A stretch of 64,000 nt of DNA, from assembly GCA_016707425.1 (NCBI GenBank), contig JADJHU010000001.1, positions 248,001-312,000 on the forward strand, given 5' to 3'. Positions 8,811 to 16,830 of the stretch are shown one piece after another. The translations under genes and the position numbers were made by a program. This stretch comes from Gammaproteobacteria bacterium. Lineage in GTDB: Bacteria; Pseudomonadota; Gammaproteobacteria; Steroidobacterales; Steroidobacteraceae. Each line of letters opens with the position of its first letter. Within the stretch, counting starts at the first letter, position 1. The notes beneath the pieces are model-generated. The model saw only the letters and a list, made by a program, of their open reading frames with translations, was not told the origin of the DNA and did no database searches.

Positions 8811-11800
8811 TCAGGCGGCAGGTCCTGGACGAGACGCGGGCGTCTCGGTGCGCGATCCGGAATCGGGAGAGAGCATCCGCGCAACGCGCGGCCCCACCCA
8901 GCGCTCCACATCGTCGATCACCGTGAACATGGCCGGCACGACCACGAGAGTCAGCGCCGTCGAGGTGATCAGGCCGCCGATCACGGCGATCGCCATGGGT
9001 GCACGGAAGGCATCATGGCCGAGAAAGGCCGCTGGGCTCATGCCCGCCACCATCGCCACCGTAGTCATGACGATCGGCCGGGCGCGCTTGTGGGCCGACT
9101 CCATGAGCGCCCCGACGCGGTCCCGCCCGGCACGCATCTCCTCGATCGCGAAGTCGACCAGCAGGATCGAATTCTTGCCGACGATGCCCATCAGCATGAG
9201 GATGCCGATGACGACGGGCAGAGAGAAGGCGAAGCCCGAGAGAAACAGGGCGACGGCCGCCCCGCCGAGCGACAGCGGCAGCGCCGAGAGAATCGTCAGC
9301 GGCTGGAAGACCCGCGCGAACAGCAGCACCAGCACCGCAAAGACCATCAGAACGCCTGCGGCGATCGCCAGGAGGAAGTTCGCGAACAGCTCGCCCATGA
9401 ATTCGGCGCTGCCGATGGGGACGAAGTGCACACCCTGGGGCAGCTTCGAAAGCGCAGGCAGCGCGCGGATCTTCTCCATGGCCGGCCCCAGCTCGACCCC
9501 GTTGAGGTCCGCCTCGAGCATCACGCGCGGGCTCTGGTTATAGCGGCGCATGCGCGTGGGCCCCTGCCCGAAGCGGATGTCAGCGACCGCCTTGAGCGGC
9601 ACGGTGCGGCCCTCGGCGGTCGGCACCGGGAGGTTCTCGATCGTGCCGAGATCGCGGCGCGCAGTCTCCAGGAGGCTCACGCGGATCGGTACCTGCCTGT
9701 CGGCGAGCGAGAACTTGGCGGCATTCTGCGGGAGTTCTCCGATCGTGGCGATGCGGATCGTCTGGCTGATGCTCGCCACCGTGACACCGAGCTCGGCGGC
9801 CAGGTCGAGCCGCGGGCGGATCACGATCTCGGGGCGCTGCATGTCGCCATTGATCCGTGGCTCGCGCAGCTCACGCAGGCCGCGCATCTCCTCGATGACC
9901 TCCTGGGCAGTGCGATAGACCAGGGCGCGGTCCTCACCGGTGAGATAGATGGTGATGTCACGCCCCAACCCCATGCCCTGCGTCACGAAGTGCACGCGCG
10001 CATCGGGGATCTCCCTGAGCTCGGGCGCAACGGCGCGCTCCCACTCCTTCTGCGAGAGCGCGCGATCACCGGCCGGCACGAGCTGCACGTAGAGCGTCGC
10101 ACTGCGTACCTCACCGGACTCATCTCCGCCGATCGACTCGATGACGCTGGTGACCTCAGGGTGACGCCGCACCAGCTCGCGCACCCTGGCGGACACGCGC
10201 GCAGTGTCCTCGAGCCGCACACCAGGCGGCAGCTCGACGCTGATCTGCGCGCTCGCGAAGTCGATGTCCGGGATGAAGCCCTTCGGGATGATCATCAGCC
10301 CGGCGACGGACAGCACGAACACCGCCGCGCCGCCGCCGATCGTGCGCCAGCGGTGGCGGATGCACAGCTGCAGCACGGCCAGATAACGCCGCATGAACGG
10401 CCCGTCGCCGTGGTGCAGCTGACCGCCCCCGGATCTGAGCGTGAATGCGCCGATGACCGGCGTGATGAGACGCGCCACCAGCAGCGAGAAAAACACCGCA
10501 GCCGCCACGGTGAGCCCGAACTGCTTGAAGTACTGGCCGACGATCCCACCCATGAAGCTCACGGGCAGGAAGACGGCGATAATGGTCGCCGAGGTCGCCA
10601 CCACCGCGAGCCCGATCTCGTCGGCGGCATCGAGGGCAGCCTGGTAGGCACTTCCCCATTCGCATGTGGCGCACGATGTTCTCGATCTCGACGATGGCAT
10701 CGTCCACCAGGACACCGGCGACCAGCGACAGCGCCAGCAGGCTCACCTGGTTGAGCGTAAAGCCCAGCCACTGCATGCAGAAGAAGGTCGGAATTGCAGA
10801 CAGCGGAATTGCGAGCGCGGAGATCGCCGTGGCACGCCAGTCACGCAGGAAGAACCACACGACCGCGACGGCAAGGATCGCCCCCTCGAGCAGCGCAGCG
10901 ATGGCCGAGTCGTACATCCGCCGGGTGGCGTCGACGGTCGTGAAGACCTGGGCGATCCGCACTCCGGGGTTTTCCGAGGACACCTTCGCCAGTTCCGCCT
11001 GCACGAGCCCGAGCACGGTCACGTCCGATGAGCCGCGACCCTTGAAGACACCGAAAGTCGTGCCCGGGCGCCCGTTGATCCTCGAGAGGGAGCGCACCTC
11101 GGCGATCCCGTCGTGCACCTCGGCGATGTCGCGCAGGCGCACGACCCGCCCGGCCGACACCGGGATCCGGGTGTCGGCGAGCTGTGCGGCCGTGCCTGCG
11201 CCCCCGAGCACGCGGATCGCCTGCTCGCCGCCGGCGATCTGCGCACGCCCGCCCGGAGAATCGATGTTCAGCTGACGCACCTGCTGGTTGACCTGTACGG
11301 CAGTGATTCCGAACGCCTGCATGCGCGCCGGGTCGAGCTCGATACGGATCTCACGGTCGACGCCGCCCCCGCGCTGCACCTGCGCCACGCCCGGGACCGA
11401 CAGCAGTCGCTTGCTGATGGTGTTGTCGACGAACCAGGAGAGCTCCTCCGCGGTCATCGCCGTCGAGGTGACCGCGTAGTACGCGATCGCCCCACCCTCC
11501 ACGTCCAGGCGTCGGACGATCGGCTCCTCGATGCCCTCGGGCAGGTCGGCGCGTATCTTGGAGATTGCGTCGCGCACGTCGTTGACCGCGCGGTCGATGG
11601 GCGTGCCGAGCTGGAACTCGAGGGTGATCAGAGCCTGTCCCTCAAGGGCCGCCGACGTGATGCTGCGCACGTTGCCGACGCTCGCCACCGCACCCTCGAT
11701 CTTCTGCACGATCTGGGTCTCGATCTCCGTCGGCGCGGCGCCCGGCTGCGTAACGGTCACCATCACGAAGGGGAAGGCAACGTCCGGCGTCAGATTGATG

Positions 11801-11901
11801 GGCATCCTGACGAAGGCCACGACGCCGAGGAAGGTGAGCACGACGAAGAGGACAACCGGCGTGATGGGGTGGCGGATCGCCCACGCCGAGATGTTCTTCA
11901 C
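8811..11901 (-). CDS. RND efflux pump inner-membrane transporter, AcrB/MexF-like (frameshifted)
   Basis: Two frames give one protein of about 1029 residues, the normal length for RND permeases. The N-terminal frame starts MKNISAWAIRHPITPVVLF and carries the PN1/PN2 porter region and TM4 with VLVDDAIVEIENIVRH (the Asp pair of the proton relay). The C-terminal frame continues SAYQAALDAADEIGLAVVAT and holds TM10 with GKNSILLVDFAIEEMRAG (the relay Lys). The break lies near 10650-10657 beside a C run; removing one base restores the frame. With the membrane-fusion protein upstream (4-base overlap) it would form a drug, solvent or lipid exporter in the cell envelope. No outer-membrane channel gene is adjacent, so a TolC-type protein must come from elsewhere. 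The substrate cannot be inferred. Confidence 0.9.
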
Positions 11902-13061
11902 GATCCGGTCTCCGCGTGTCCCGCCGAAGGCGCCTCGGGCACTGGGGCAAGACGCACCTTCTCGCCTTCACGCAGAAACGCACCCGCCACCGTGACGACA
12001 CGCTCGCCGCCCTCGAGGCCCGCGGCGATCACCATGCCGCCACGCCCCGTCCCCGCCACGCGCACATCGCGGCGTTCCACGCGGCCCTCACCGTTGACGA
12101 GGTAGACGTAGGTGCCACGCGCATCCGCGAGCACAGCCGTCTGTGGCAGCACGGGCCGCTCCGTGCTGGCCACCGCGACCTCACCGCGGGCGAAGGCGCC
12201 CGGGCGCAGATCGGGATGGGCCTGGAGCGCGACGCGGACCTCACCGAGCCGTGTCTGCGGATCGATGACGGCTCCGAGCAGCCGCACGTGCCCTGCGAAC
12301 GGCACCTCGATCCCGGTGAGGGATACCTCCGCGGGCTGACCGACCGCCAGGCGCGGCAGGTCCTGCTCCGCGACCTGACCCACCATCTCCACCTGTCCGT
12401 CGCGTGACAGCCTGAAGAGAGGAGCGCCCCCTGGCACCGCGGTCTGGCCGATCTCGGCATGACGCTCCAGGACGAGTCCGTCGGCCGGCGCGCGGATCTG
12501 CATGCGGGCAAGGCGTGCGCGCCCCTCCAGGAGTTGCGCCTCGGCGACCTTCACCTGGGCCTCTGCCGCGACCGCGGCCGCCCGGCGTCGCTCGATCTCC
12601 TCGGCGGACAGTGCTCCGGAAGCCGCCATCCCCTGCGCGCGCCGGTACTCCGCCTGGCGCAGCCCCGCCGTTGACCGGGCCTCGAGAAGCGAAGCGGCCA
12701 GGCGCTCGACCTGCGGTGCGATCACCGACGTGTCGAGCGCAGCGAGCACCTGACCGCGGTGCACACGATCCCCGACCTCGACGCGTACGGCCACGATCCG
12801 CCCGCCCTCACCTTCGGCGCCGACGGGCATGTCATGGCGCGCCCGGATCGTACCGGTGAAGGTCACCGCACTGGAGACGGCGCTGCGTCCCGGCGACGCC
12901 ACACTGACCAGCGGCAGAGCCGCCTCTGCAGACAGCGCCGGGCGCGTCCCGGGCGACTGCCACACCCGCCAGAGCATGGCCGCGAGCGCAAGCACGAGCA
13001 CGAGCGCCGCCAGCCTGGCACGACCTCTAATCCACTCTCGCGTTTCGTCCGCTGCGCACAT
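11898..13061 (-). CDS. RND efflux periplasmic adaptor (membrane fusion protein, HlyD/AcrA family)
   Basis: A 387-residue adaptor. An N-terminal membrane anchor (ALVLVLALAAMLWRVW) is followed by the barrel-sandwich half GGRIVAVRVEVGDRVHRGQV, an alpha-hairpin rich in Ala/Glu/Arg (about residues 110-165), the second lipoyl half PADGLVLERHAEIGQTAV and the beta-barrel. The protein would bridge the RND permease to an outer-membrane channel across the periplasm. Its stop overlaps the permease ATG (ATGA). The 5' end overlaps the LAB_N gene by 35 bases and has no strong ribosome site, so a slightly later start is possible. The anchor lacks a lipobox, unlike AcrA. Confidence 0.88.
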   Translation of the reverse strand: MCAADETREWIRGRARLAALVLVLALAAMLWRVWQSPGTRPALSAEAALPLVSVASPGRSAVSSAVTFTGTIRARHDMPVGAEGEGGRIVAVRVEVGDRVHRGQVLAALDTSVIAPQVERLAASLLEARSTAGLRQAEYRRAQGMAASGALSAEEIERRRAAAVAAEAQVKVAEAQLLEGRARLARMQIRAPADGLVLERHAEIGQTAVPGGAPLFRLSRDGQVEMVGQVAEQDLPRLAVGQPAEVSLTGIEVPFAGHVRLLGAVIDPQTRLGEVRVALQAHPDLRPGAFARGEVAVASTERPVLPQTAVLADARGTYVYLVNGEGRVERRDVRVAGTGRGGMVIAAGLEGGERVVTVAGAFLREGEKVRLAPVPEAPSAGHAETGS

Positions 13062-13335
13062 GTGTCAACCAGTTATAGATCGCGACGGCCATGGGGAAGA
13101 GGTTCGAGAGCACGCCCACCGAGTCGTTCTTGCCGAAAACGAAATAGGCGAGCAGCAGCGCGCTGCCGGCGACACTCATCGCCCAGAACGACTGGGGCAC
13201 GACCACACGCCCGCGAGCGCGTGTCGCCAGGACCTGCACCACCCAGCGACCCGCGAAGAGCCCCACGCCGGCATAGCCGACGAGCTTCCATGGCGTCAGC
13301 GAGATGCCAAAGATCACTGCGATCACATCGTTCAT
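13027..13335 (-). CDS. LAB_N domain membrane protein (lipid-A-disaccharide synthase N-terminal-like domain)
   Basis: A 102-residue protein with three hydrophobic segments. It opens with LTPWKLVGYAGVGLFAGRWVVQ, then RVVVPQSFWAMSVAGSALLL, then a third segment near VLSNLFPMAVAIYNW. This is the small LAB_N family, named for similarity to the N-terminus of some LpxB proteins. Such genes commonly sit beside GT2 and ArnT-like glycosyltransferases and are thought to act in lipid A or polyprenyl-sugar modification. Here it is about 8 kb from such a pair and instead precedes the efflux adaptor. The exact role of stand-alone LAB_N proteins is not established. Confidence 0.75.
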   Translation of the reverse strand: MNDVIAVIFGISLTPWKLVGYAGVGLFAGRWVVQVLATRARGRVVVPQSFWAMSVAGSALLLAYFVFGKNDSVGVLSNLFPMAVAIYNWLTHVRSGRNARVD

Positions 13336-13404
13336 GCCGCCGCCTCTCGGGCCGGATGACTGCGTGGGGCGTCACGGAGGGCCAAGGTCGTCTTGGGTGG
13401 GAAG

Positions 13405-13480
13405 TGGTGCCGGAGATAGGACTTGAACCTACGACCCGCGCATTACGAATGCGCTGCTCTACCAACTGAGCTACTCCGGC
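13405..13480 (-). tRNA. tRNA-Thr (anticodon CGT)
   Basis: A 76-base cloverleaf with encoded CCA. The acceptor stem GCCGGAG pairs with CTCCGGC, discriminator A. The anticodon arm is GCGCA-TTCGTAA-TGCGC, giving CGT, which reads ACG (Thr). The T arm contains GGTTCAAGTCC. A TAGAAT box at 13493-13498 on the same strand sits at the right distance for its promoter, though the -35 region is weak. Confidence 0.97.
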
Positions 13481-13517
13481 ACGGGGCGGAGCATTCTAAT
13501 GAACGGACGCCCGAAAA

Positions 13518-13955
13518 TCAGCCCGGATGATCGCAGCGCCTGAGTCTGATGACCAGATCGATCCCCGCGACCTCCATGCCCTCGGGCGGTGCGGGCAGGC
13601 GGCTGAAGGCCACCTCGGGGACGTCCACGTCCGAGAGCATGCCCGTCTCGGGATCGTGAAAGTGGTAATGCGCACCCACATTCGAGTCGAACCAGGTGCG
13701 GGTGCCGTCGATCGCGAGCTGCCGGATGAGCCCGCGCGCCGCGAAGAGGTTCAGCGTGTTGTAGACGGTGGCCTTGGAAACCCGGGCGCCGGATTCCCGC
13801 AGTCTCGCGAGCAGCTGCTCGGCGGACATGTGCTGAGGCTCGGCAAGCAGCATCGCCGCGATGCGCATGCGCTGGGCGGTCGGGCGGATGCCGTGCCCGG
13901 AGAGATGTCGGGCAAATCGCTCCGCACCAGAGCGATCACGGTGGTCTGGCGTCAT
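13518..13955 (-). CDS. Fur family transcriptional regulator (PerR/Irr-like, lacks CxxC zinc motifs)
   Basis: A 145-residue Fur-superfamily repressor. The winged helix spans about residues 22-85 with the recognition segment VSKATVYNTLNLFAARGLI. The dimerisation domain has AHYHFHDPETGMLSDVD, the regulatory-site histidines of the family. It contains a single Cys near the C-terminus, so neither structural CxxC zinc site of Fur/Zur/PerR is present; Irr-type proteins also lack these. The start at 13955 is the first ATG that gives a normal family length. It is transcribed away from the minor-pilin operon, and a 14-base palindrome lies in the divergent spacer. It probably senses metal, haem or peroxide; which one is not decided by sequence. 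Confidence 0.82.
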   Translation of the reverse strand: MTPDHRDRSGAERFARHLSGHGIRPTAQRMRIAAMLLAEPQHMSAEQLLARLRESGARVSKATVYNTLNLFAARGLIRQLAIDGTRTWFDSNVGAHYHFHDPETGMLSDVDVPEVAFSRLPAPPEGMEVAGIDLVIRLRRCDHPG

Positions 13956-14018
13956 TTTCCAATTATAGCGAAGGATTCCCCCGGCAAGAACGCGCTGTCC
14001 AAACAGAAAATCCGCTTG

Positions 14019-14032
14019 AAATCGCGCGATTT
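14019..14032. promoter_or_regulatory. Perfect 14-base palindrome in Fur-like/fimT divergent spacer
   Basis: AAATCGCGCGATTT is a perfect inverted repeat, 64 bases upstream of the regulator start and 61 bases upstream of the fimT start. Its placement suits an operator for either gene. It does not match the E. coli Fur box consensus. Function is unproven. Confidence 0.35.
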
Positions 14033-14093
14033 GTGACTCGCCCCGGCTGGCCGCACCGTGGATGCTGCGCCGCATGCCCGGGGGAGGGGTCGG

Positions 14094-14636
14094 ATGCGCA
14101 GGCGGGGCGTCGGCGAGCGGGGAGTCACCTTGTGGGAGCTGGCCATCGTGCTGGCACTCGTCGGCATCCTTGCTGCTCTCGCCGTACCCTCTTACCGCGG
14201 CGCGACGCGCCGCGCGAGTGTCCGCAGCGCCTCCGATCAGCTCTTCCTGGCGCTGCACCAGGCGCGCAGCGCCTCGATCCTGCATAACGTCGCCGCCGTC
14301 GTATGCCTGTCGCCGGATGGCGTGCAGTGCAGCGAGCGCGCCGGGACGCCCGCGAACGCATGGATCAGCTTCCTCGATCACCACCCCTCGAACCCCGTGG
14401 CACGCCATGCCGACGACATCTCGCTGCGCGCCGAGCGGCTGCCAGGCGGCATCCTGGTGCAAGGCTCGCGCCCGGCCGTCACCTTCTGGCCCGTGACCAG
14501 GGCGGGCAGCACGAGCACATTCCTGCTCTGCGATCAGGAAGGTCTCGCCGCTCCGCGCTCGATCATCGTCAGCCAGTCGGGCCGTCCCCGCCAGGCAGCA
14601 GGCGAGCCCATCGACTGCGTGCCTGCCTCCCCATGA
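14094..14636 (+). CDS. fimT: Type IV minor pilin, FimT/GspH family
   Basis: A 180-residue pseudopilin. A short basic leader (MRRRGVGERG) ends in Gly and is followed by VTLWELAIVLALVGILAALA, the class III signal with Glu at mature position 5 that PilD cleaves and methylates. The GspH-type globular part follows. An upstream GTG at 14058 is in frame but would give an overlong leader; the ATG at 14094 is preceded by a strong GGGGGAGGGG ribosome site. It is the first gene of fimT-pilV-pilW-pilX-pilY1, whose products form a priming tip complex for type IV pili. Confidence 0.88.
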   Translation: MRRRGVGERGVTLWELAIVLALVGILAALAVPSYRGATRRASVRSASDQLFLALHQARSASILHNVAAVVCLSPDGVQCSERAGTPANAWISFLDHHPSNPVARHADDISLRAERLPGGILVQGSRPAVTFWPVTRAGSTSTFLLCDQEGLAAPRSIIVSQSGRPRQAAGEPIDCVPASP

Positions 14637-15190
14637 GCGGACGCTTCGGGCACAGGCTGAGCGGGCGCCTCCCCGGCCGTGCCCGCCACCGCCACGCCCA
14701 GGGCGTCACACTCGTCGAATCGCTCGCGGCACTCACCGTGCTCTCCGTCGGCATGCTCGGTATCGCGGGGTTGTTCGTTCACAACGTGCGCAACACGCGC
14801 TCCGCGCTGCTGCGCACGCAGGCCGTCAACCTGGTCGCGGACATGAGCGACCGCATCCGGGCAAACGCCAGCGCAGGGGCCGCATACAACCTCATCCGCT
14901 ATGGAGGCACCCCGGCACTCCGCGGCTGCGCACCGGGCGCTGGCGACAGCGGGACCCACTGCAGCACCACAGAGCTCGCCGAGGACGACCTCGCACGCTG
15001 GCTGGCAGCGGCACGCCTCGCACTGCCCCCGGGTCGCGACGCGCCGGCCCGGATGGCGGTCGAGTATGCCGCACCCGACGCGCCCGGCGAGCCCGAGCGC
15101 TTCCGGGTCGCGGTGTTCTGGGACGAACACGGTGGAGCGCGGCACTGCGAAGTCAGCGTCATCCTCATGCCGCGCCCGCCAGTGTCATGA
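14633..15190 (+). CDS. pilV: Type IV minor pilin PilV
   Basis: A 185-residue prepilin whose ATG overlaps the fimT stop (ATGA). The leader is long and basic and ends HAQG, followed by VTLVESLAALTVLSVGMLGI with the Glu at +5. The region after it (LFVHNVRNTRSALLRTQAVN, then DMSDRIRANA) is typical of PilV. Minor pilins of this kind prime pilus assembly and carry PilY1 to the tip. Eight bases separate it from pilW. Confidence 0.9.
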   Translation: MSGRFGHRLSGRLPGRARHRHAQGVTLVESLAALTVLSVGMLGIAGLFVHNVRNTRSALLRTQAVNLVADMSDRIRANASAGAAYNLIRYGGTPALRGCAPGAGDSGTHCSTTELAEDDLARWLAAARLALPPGRDAPARMAVEYAAPDAPGEPERFRVAVFWDEHGGARHCEVSVILMPRPPVS

Positions 15191-15197
15191 GAGTGCC

Positions 15198-16292
15198 ATG
15201 AGCGCCCGCGGTCTCAGCCTGGTCGAGCTGCTCGTCGCACTTGCCATCGGCTCGCTGCTGGTCGTCGCGGCCGTCACCCTCTACGCGAACGGCTACCGCT
15301 CCTATGCGCTCAATGAAGCCGCCGCCCGGCTGCAGGAGCAGGGGCGCTTCGTGCTCTCGGTTCTCGAGCCGGACATCGAGCTCGCCGGCTACTACGCCTT
15401 CACCAACCGGGCGGAATCGATGCAATTCGTGCGCGGCGGCCGGCTGCACCTCATCGTGGCAGGCGCCGCACAGTTGCGCCAGTTACCGCCCCCACCCGCG
15501 CTCCCCGTGCCGCTCGCCGCAATCGCGGCGAGCGCGCATGTCTGCGGCGTGAACTTTGCAGTCGATGTGACCCTGCCCGTACAGGGCTCGAACGATGCGT
15601 TCCGCCTGGGTCCCGCAGCTGCGGCCGGCTGCGCACCCTCGGGTGGCGCCCAGCCCGGAGCCGATACGCTGACCATCCGGCGCGCATCCATCGAGCCCGC
15701 CCGCGCACCGGCACCGGGTCGGGTGCAGATCTATGCGTCGCGGCTCCGCAGCCACGGCCCGCCGCTGCTGTTCGCGGATGGCCTCGCGCCTGGCCCGCTC
15801 GACGGCGACCACCGGATCCACGACCTCGTGGTGCGCACCTACTACGTGGCGCGCAGCTCGGTCGGTCAGGCGAGTCGGCCGGCATTGCGCATGAAATCGC
15901 TGACCACGGTCAGCGGCACACCGGCCTTTCGCGATACCGAGGTCATGCCCGGCGTGGAGGACCTTCAGGTGCAGTTCGGCATCGATACGGGAGACTACGA
16001 CGACGACGGCATCATCGACGCTGGCGCAGACCCCGATCTCGACGGCATCCCGGAGGCTGACGGACGCGTCACGCGCTACGTCGATCCGGACTTCCCGGAT
16101 CTCGCGCGATTCCAGGTGGTGGCGGTGCGTATCTGGGTTCGCATGGTGGCCGAGCAGCCGGAGCCTGGATTCGAGGACGGCCGGCTCTACGAGTACGCCA
16201 ATGTGCGCTACCGGCCGACGGGCGCCGCCGCACGCTACCGGCACGTGCTCATGTCCCGCACCATCGCGCTGCGCAACGCGCGTACGCTCTGA
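15198..16292 (+). CDS. pilW: Type IV minor pilin PilW
   Basis: A 364-residue prepilin beginning MSARGLSLVELLVALAIGSL, so a very short leader cut after Gly5 with Glu at mature position 5. The long C-terminal part carries EQGRFVLSVLEPDIELAGYY, a diagnostic PilW block, and a late acidic loop (DTGDYDDDGIIDAGADPDLD) that looks like a calcium-binding insert. Its length is normal for PilW. Predicted to interact with PilX and PilY1 in the pilus tip complex. Confidence 0.9.
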   Translation: MSARGLSLVELLVALAIGSLLVVAAVTLYANGYRSYALNEAAARLQEQGRFVLSVLEPDIELAGYYAFTNRAESMQFVRGGRLHLIVAGAAQLRQLPPPPALPVPLAAIAASAHVCGVNFAVDVTLPVQGSNDAFRLGPAAAAGCAPSGGAQPGADTLTIRRASIEPARAPAPGRVQIYASRLRSHGPPLLFADGLAPGPLDGDHRIHDLVVRTYYVARSSVGQASRPALRMKSLTTVSGTPAFRDTEVMPGVEDLQVQFGIDTGDYDDDGIIDAGADPDLDGIPEADGRVTRYVDPDFPDLARFQVVAVRIWVRMVAEQPEPGFEDGRLYEYANVRYRPTGAAARYRHVLMSRTIALRNARTL

Positions 16293-16303
16293 GCATCCCG
16301 CGC

Positions 16304-16819
16304 ATGCATGCTGCCCACCGGCTCCCACGCATACCGCGAACGACCCGTGTTCCGCCGCAGGGCGGCGCGACCCTCGTGGTGGCGCTCGCGCTGCTCACCA
16401 TCCTGACGCTCCTCGCCCTCGCGGGAGCGAGCACGGCGACGACCGAACTCGTCATGGCGGGCAACGAGCAGTTCCGGCGCAACGCAGCGCTCGCGGCAGC
16501 CGCAGGGATCGAACAGGCGATTGCCCGGCTCGGAGAGGTCCCGACCACGACTCGTACAGCACCCGCGCGCCACGAGGGTGATGTCGGGCCAGGCTCCATG
16601 CGCGCTCGCTTCTTCGCCGAAACCCGCTTCCTGGGTGAAGAGACCGGCCTGCCGCAGCTCAGCCATGACCGCTTCGTCGGCCTGCACTATGTCATCGAGA
16701 GCCGCGGCACCTCGTCCCGCGGGGCGAGCGATCGTCAGCGCCAGGGCCTCTTCGTGATCGCTGCATATCAGGACACTGGCAGCAGCTCTTTTGGACGCCT
16801 GGGCTCCGGACTGCCCTGA
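16304..16819 (+). CDS. pilX: Type IV minor pilin PilX
   Basis: A 171-residue protein with a PilX-type N-terminus: the leader ends PPQGG, followed by ATLVVALALLTILTLLALAG. PilX proteins often lack the Glu at position 5, as here. The segment MAGNEQFRRNAALAAAAGIE is typical of the family. Eleven bases separate it from both pilW and pilY1, consistent with one operon. It is thought to recruit PilY1 to the minor-pilin complex. Confidence 0.85.
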   Translation: MHAAHRLPRIPRTTRVPPQGGATLVVALALLTILTLLALAGASTATTELVMAGNEQFRRNAALAAAAGIEQAIARLGEVPTTTRTAPARHEGDVGPGSMRARFFAETRFLGEETGLPQLSHDRFVGLHYVIESRGTSSRGASDRQRQGLFVIAAYQDTGSSSFGRLGSGLP

Positions 16820-16830
16820 GGAACGAATGG

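Noticed and set aside
8712..10754. A 680-residue open frame on the plus strand opposite the RND pump
   Set aside because: It is antisense to a clear RND gene, rich in Arg/His/Asp as expected from a GC-rich complementary strand, and shows no domain.
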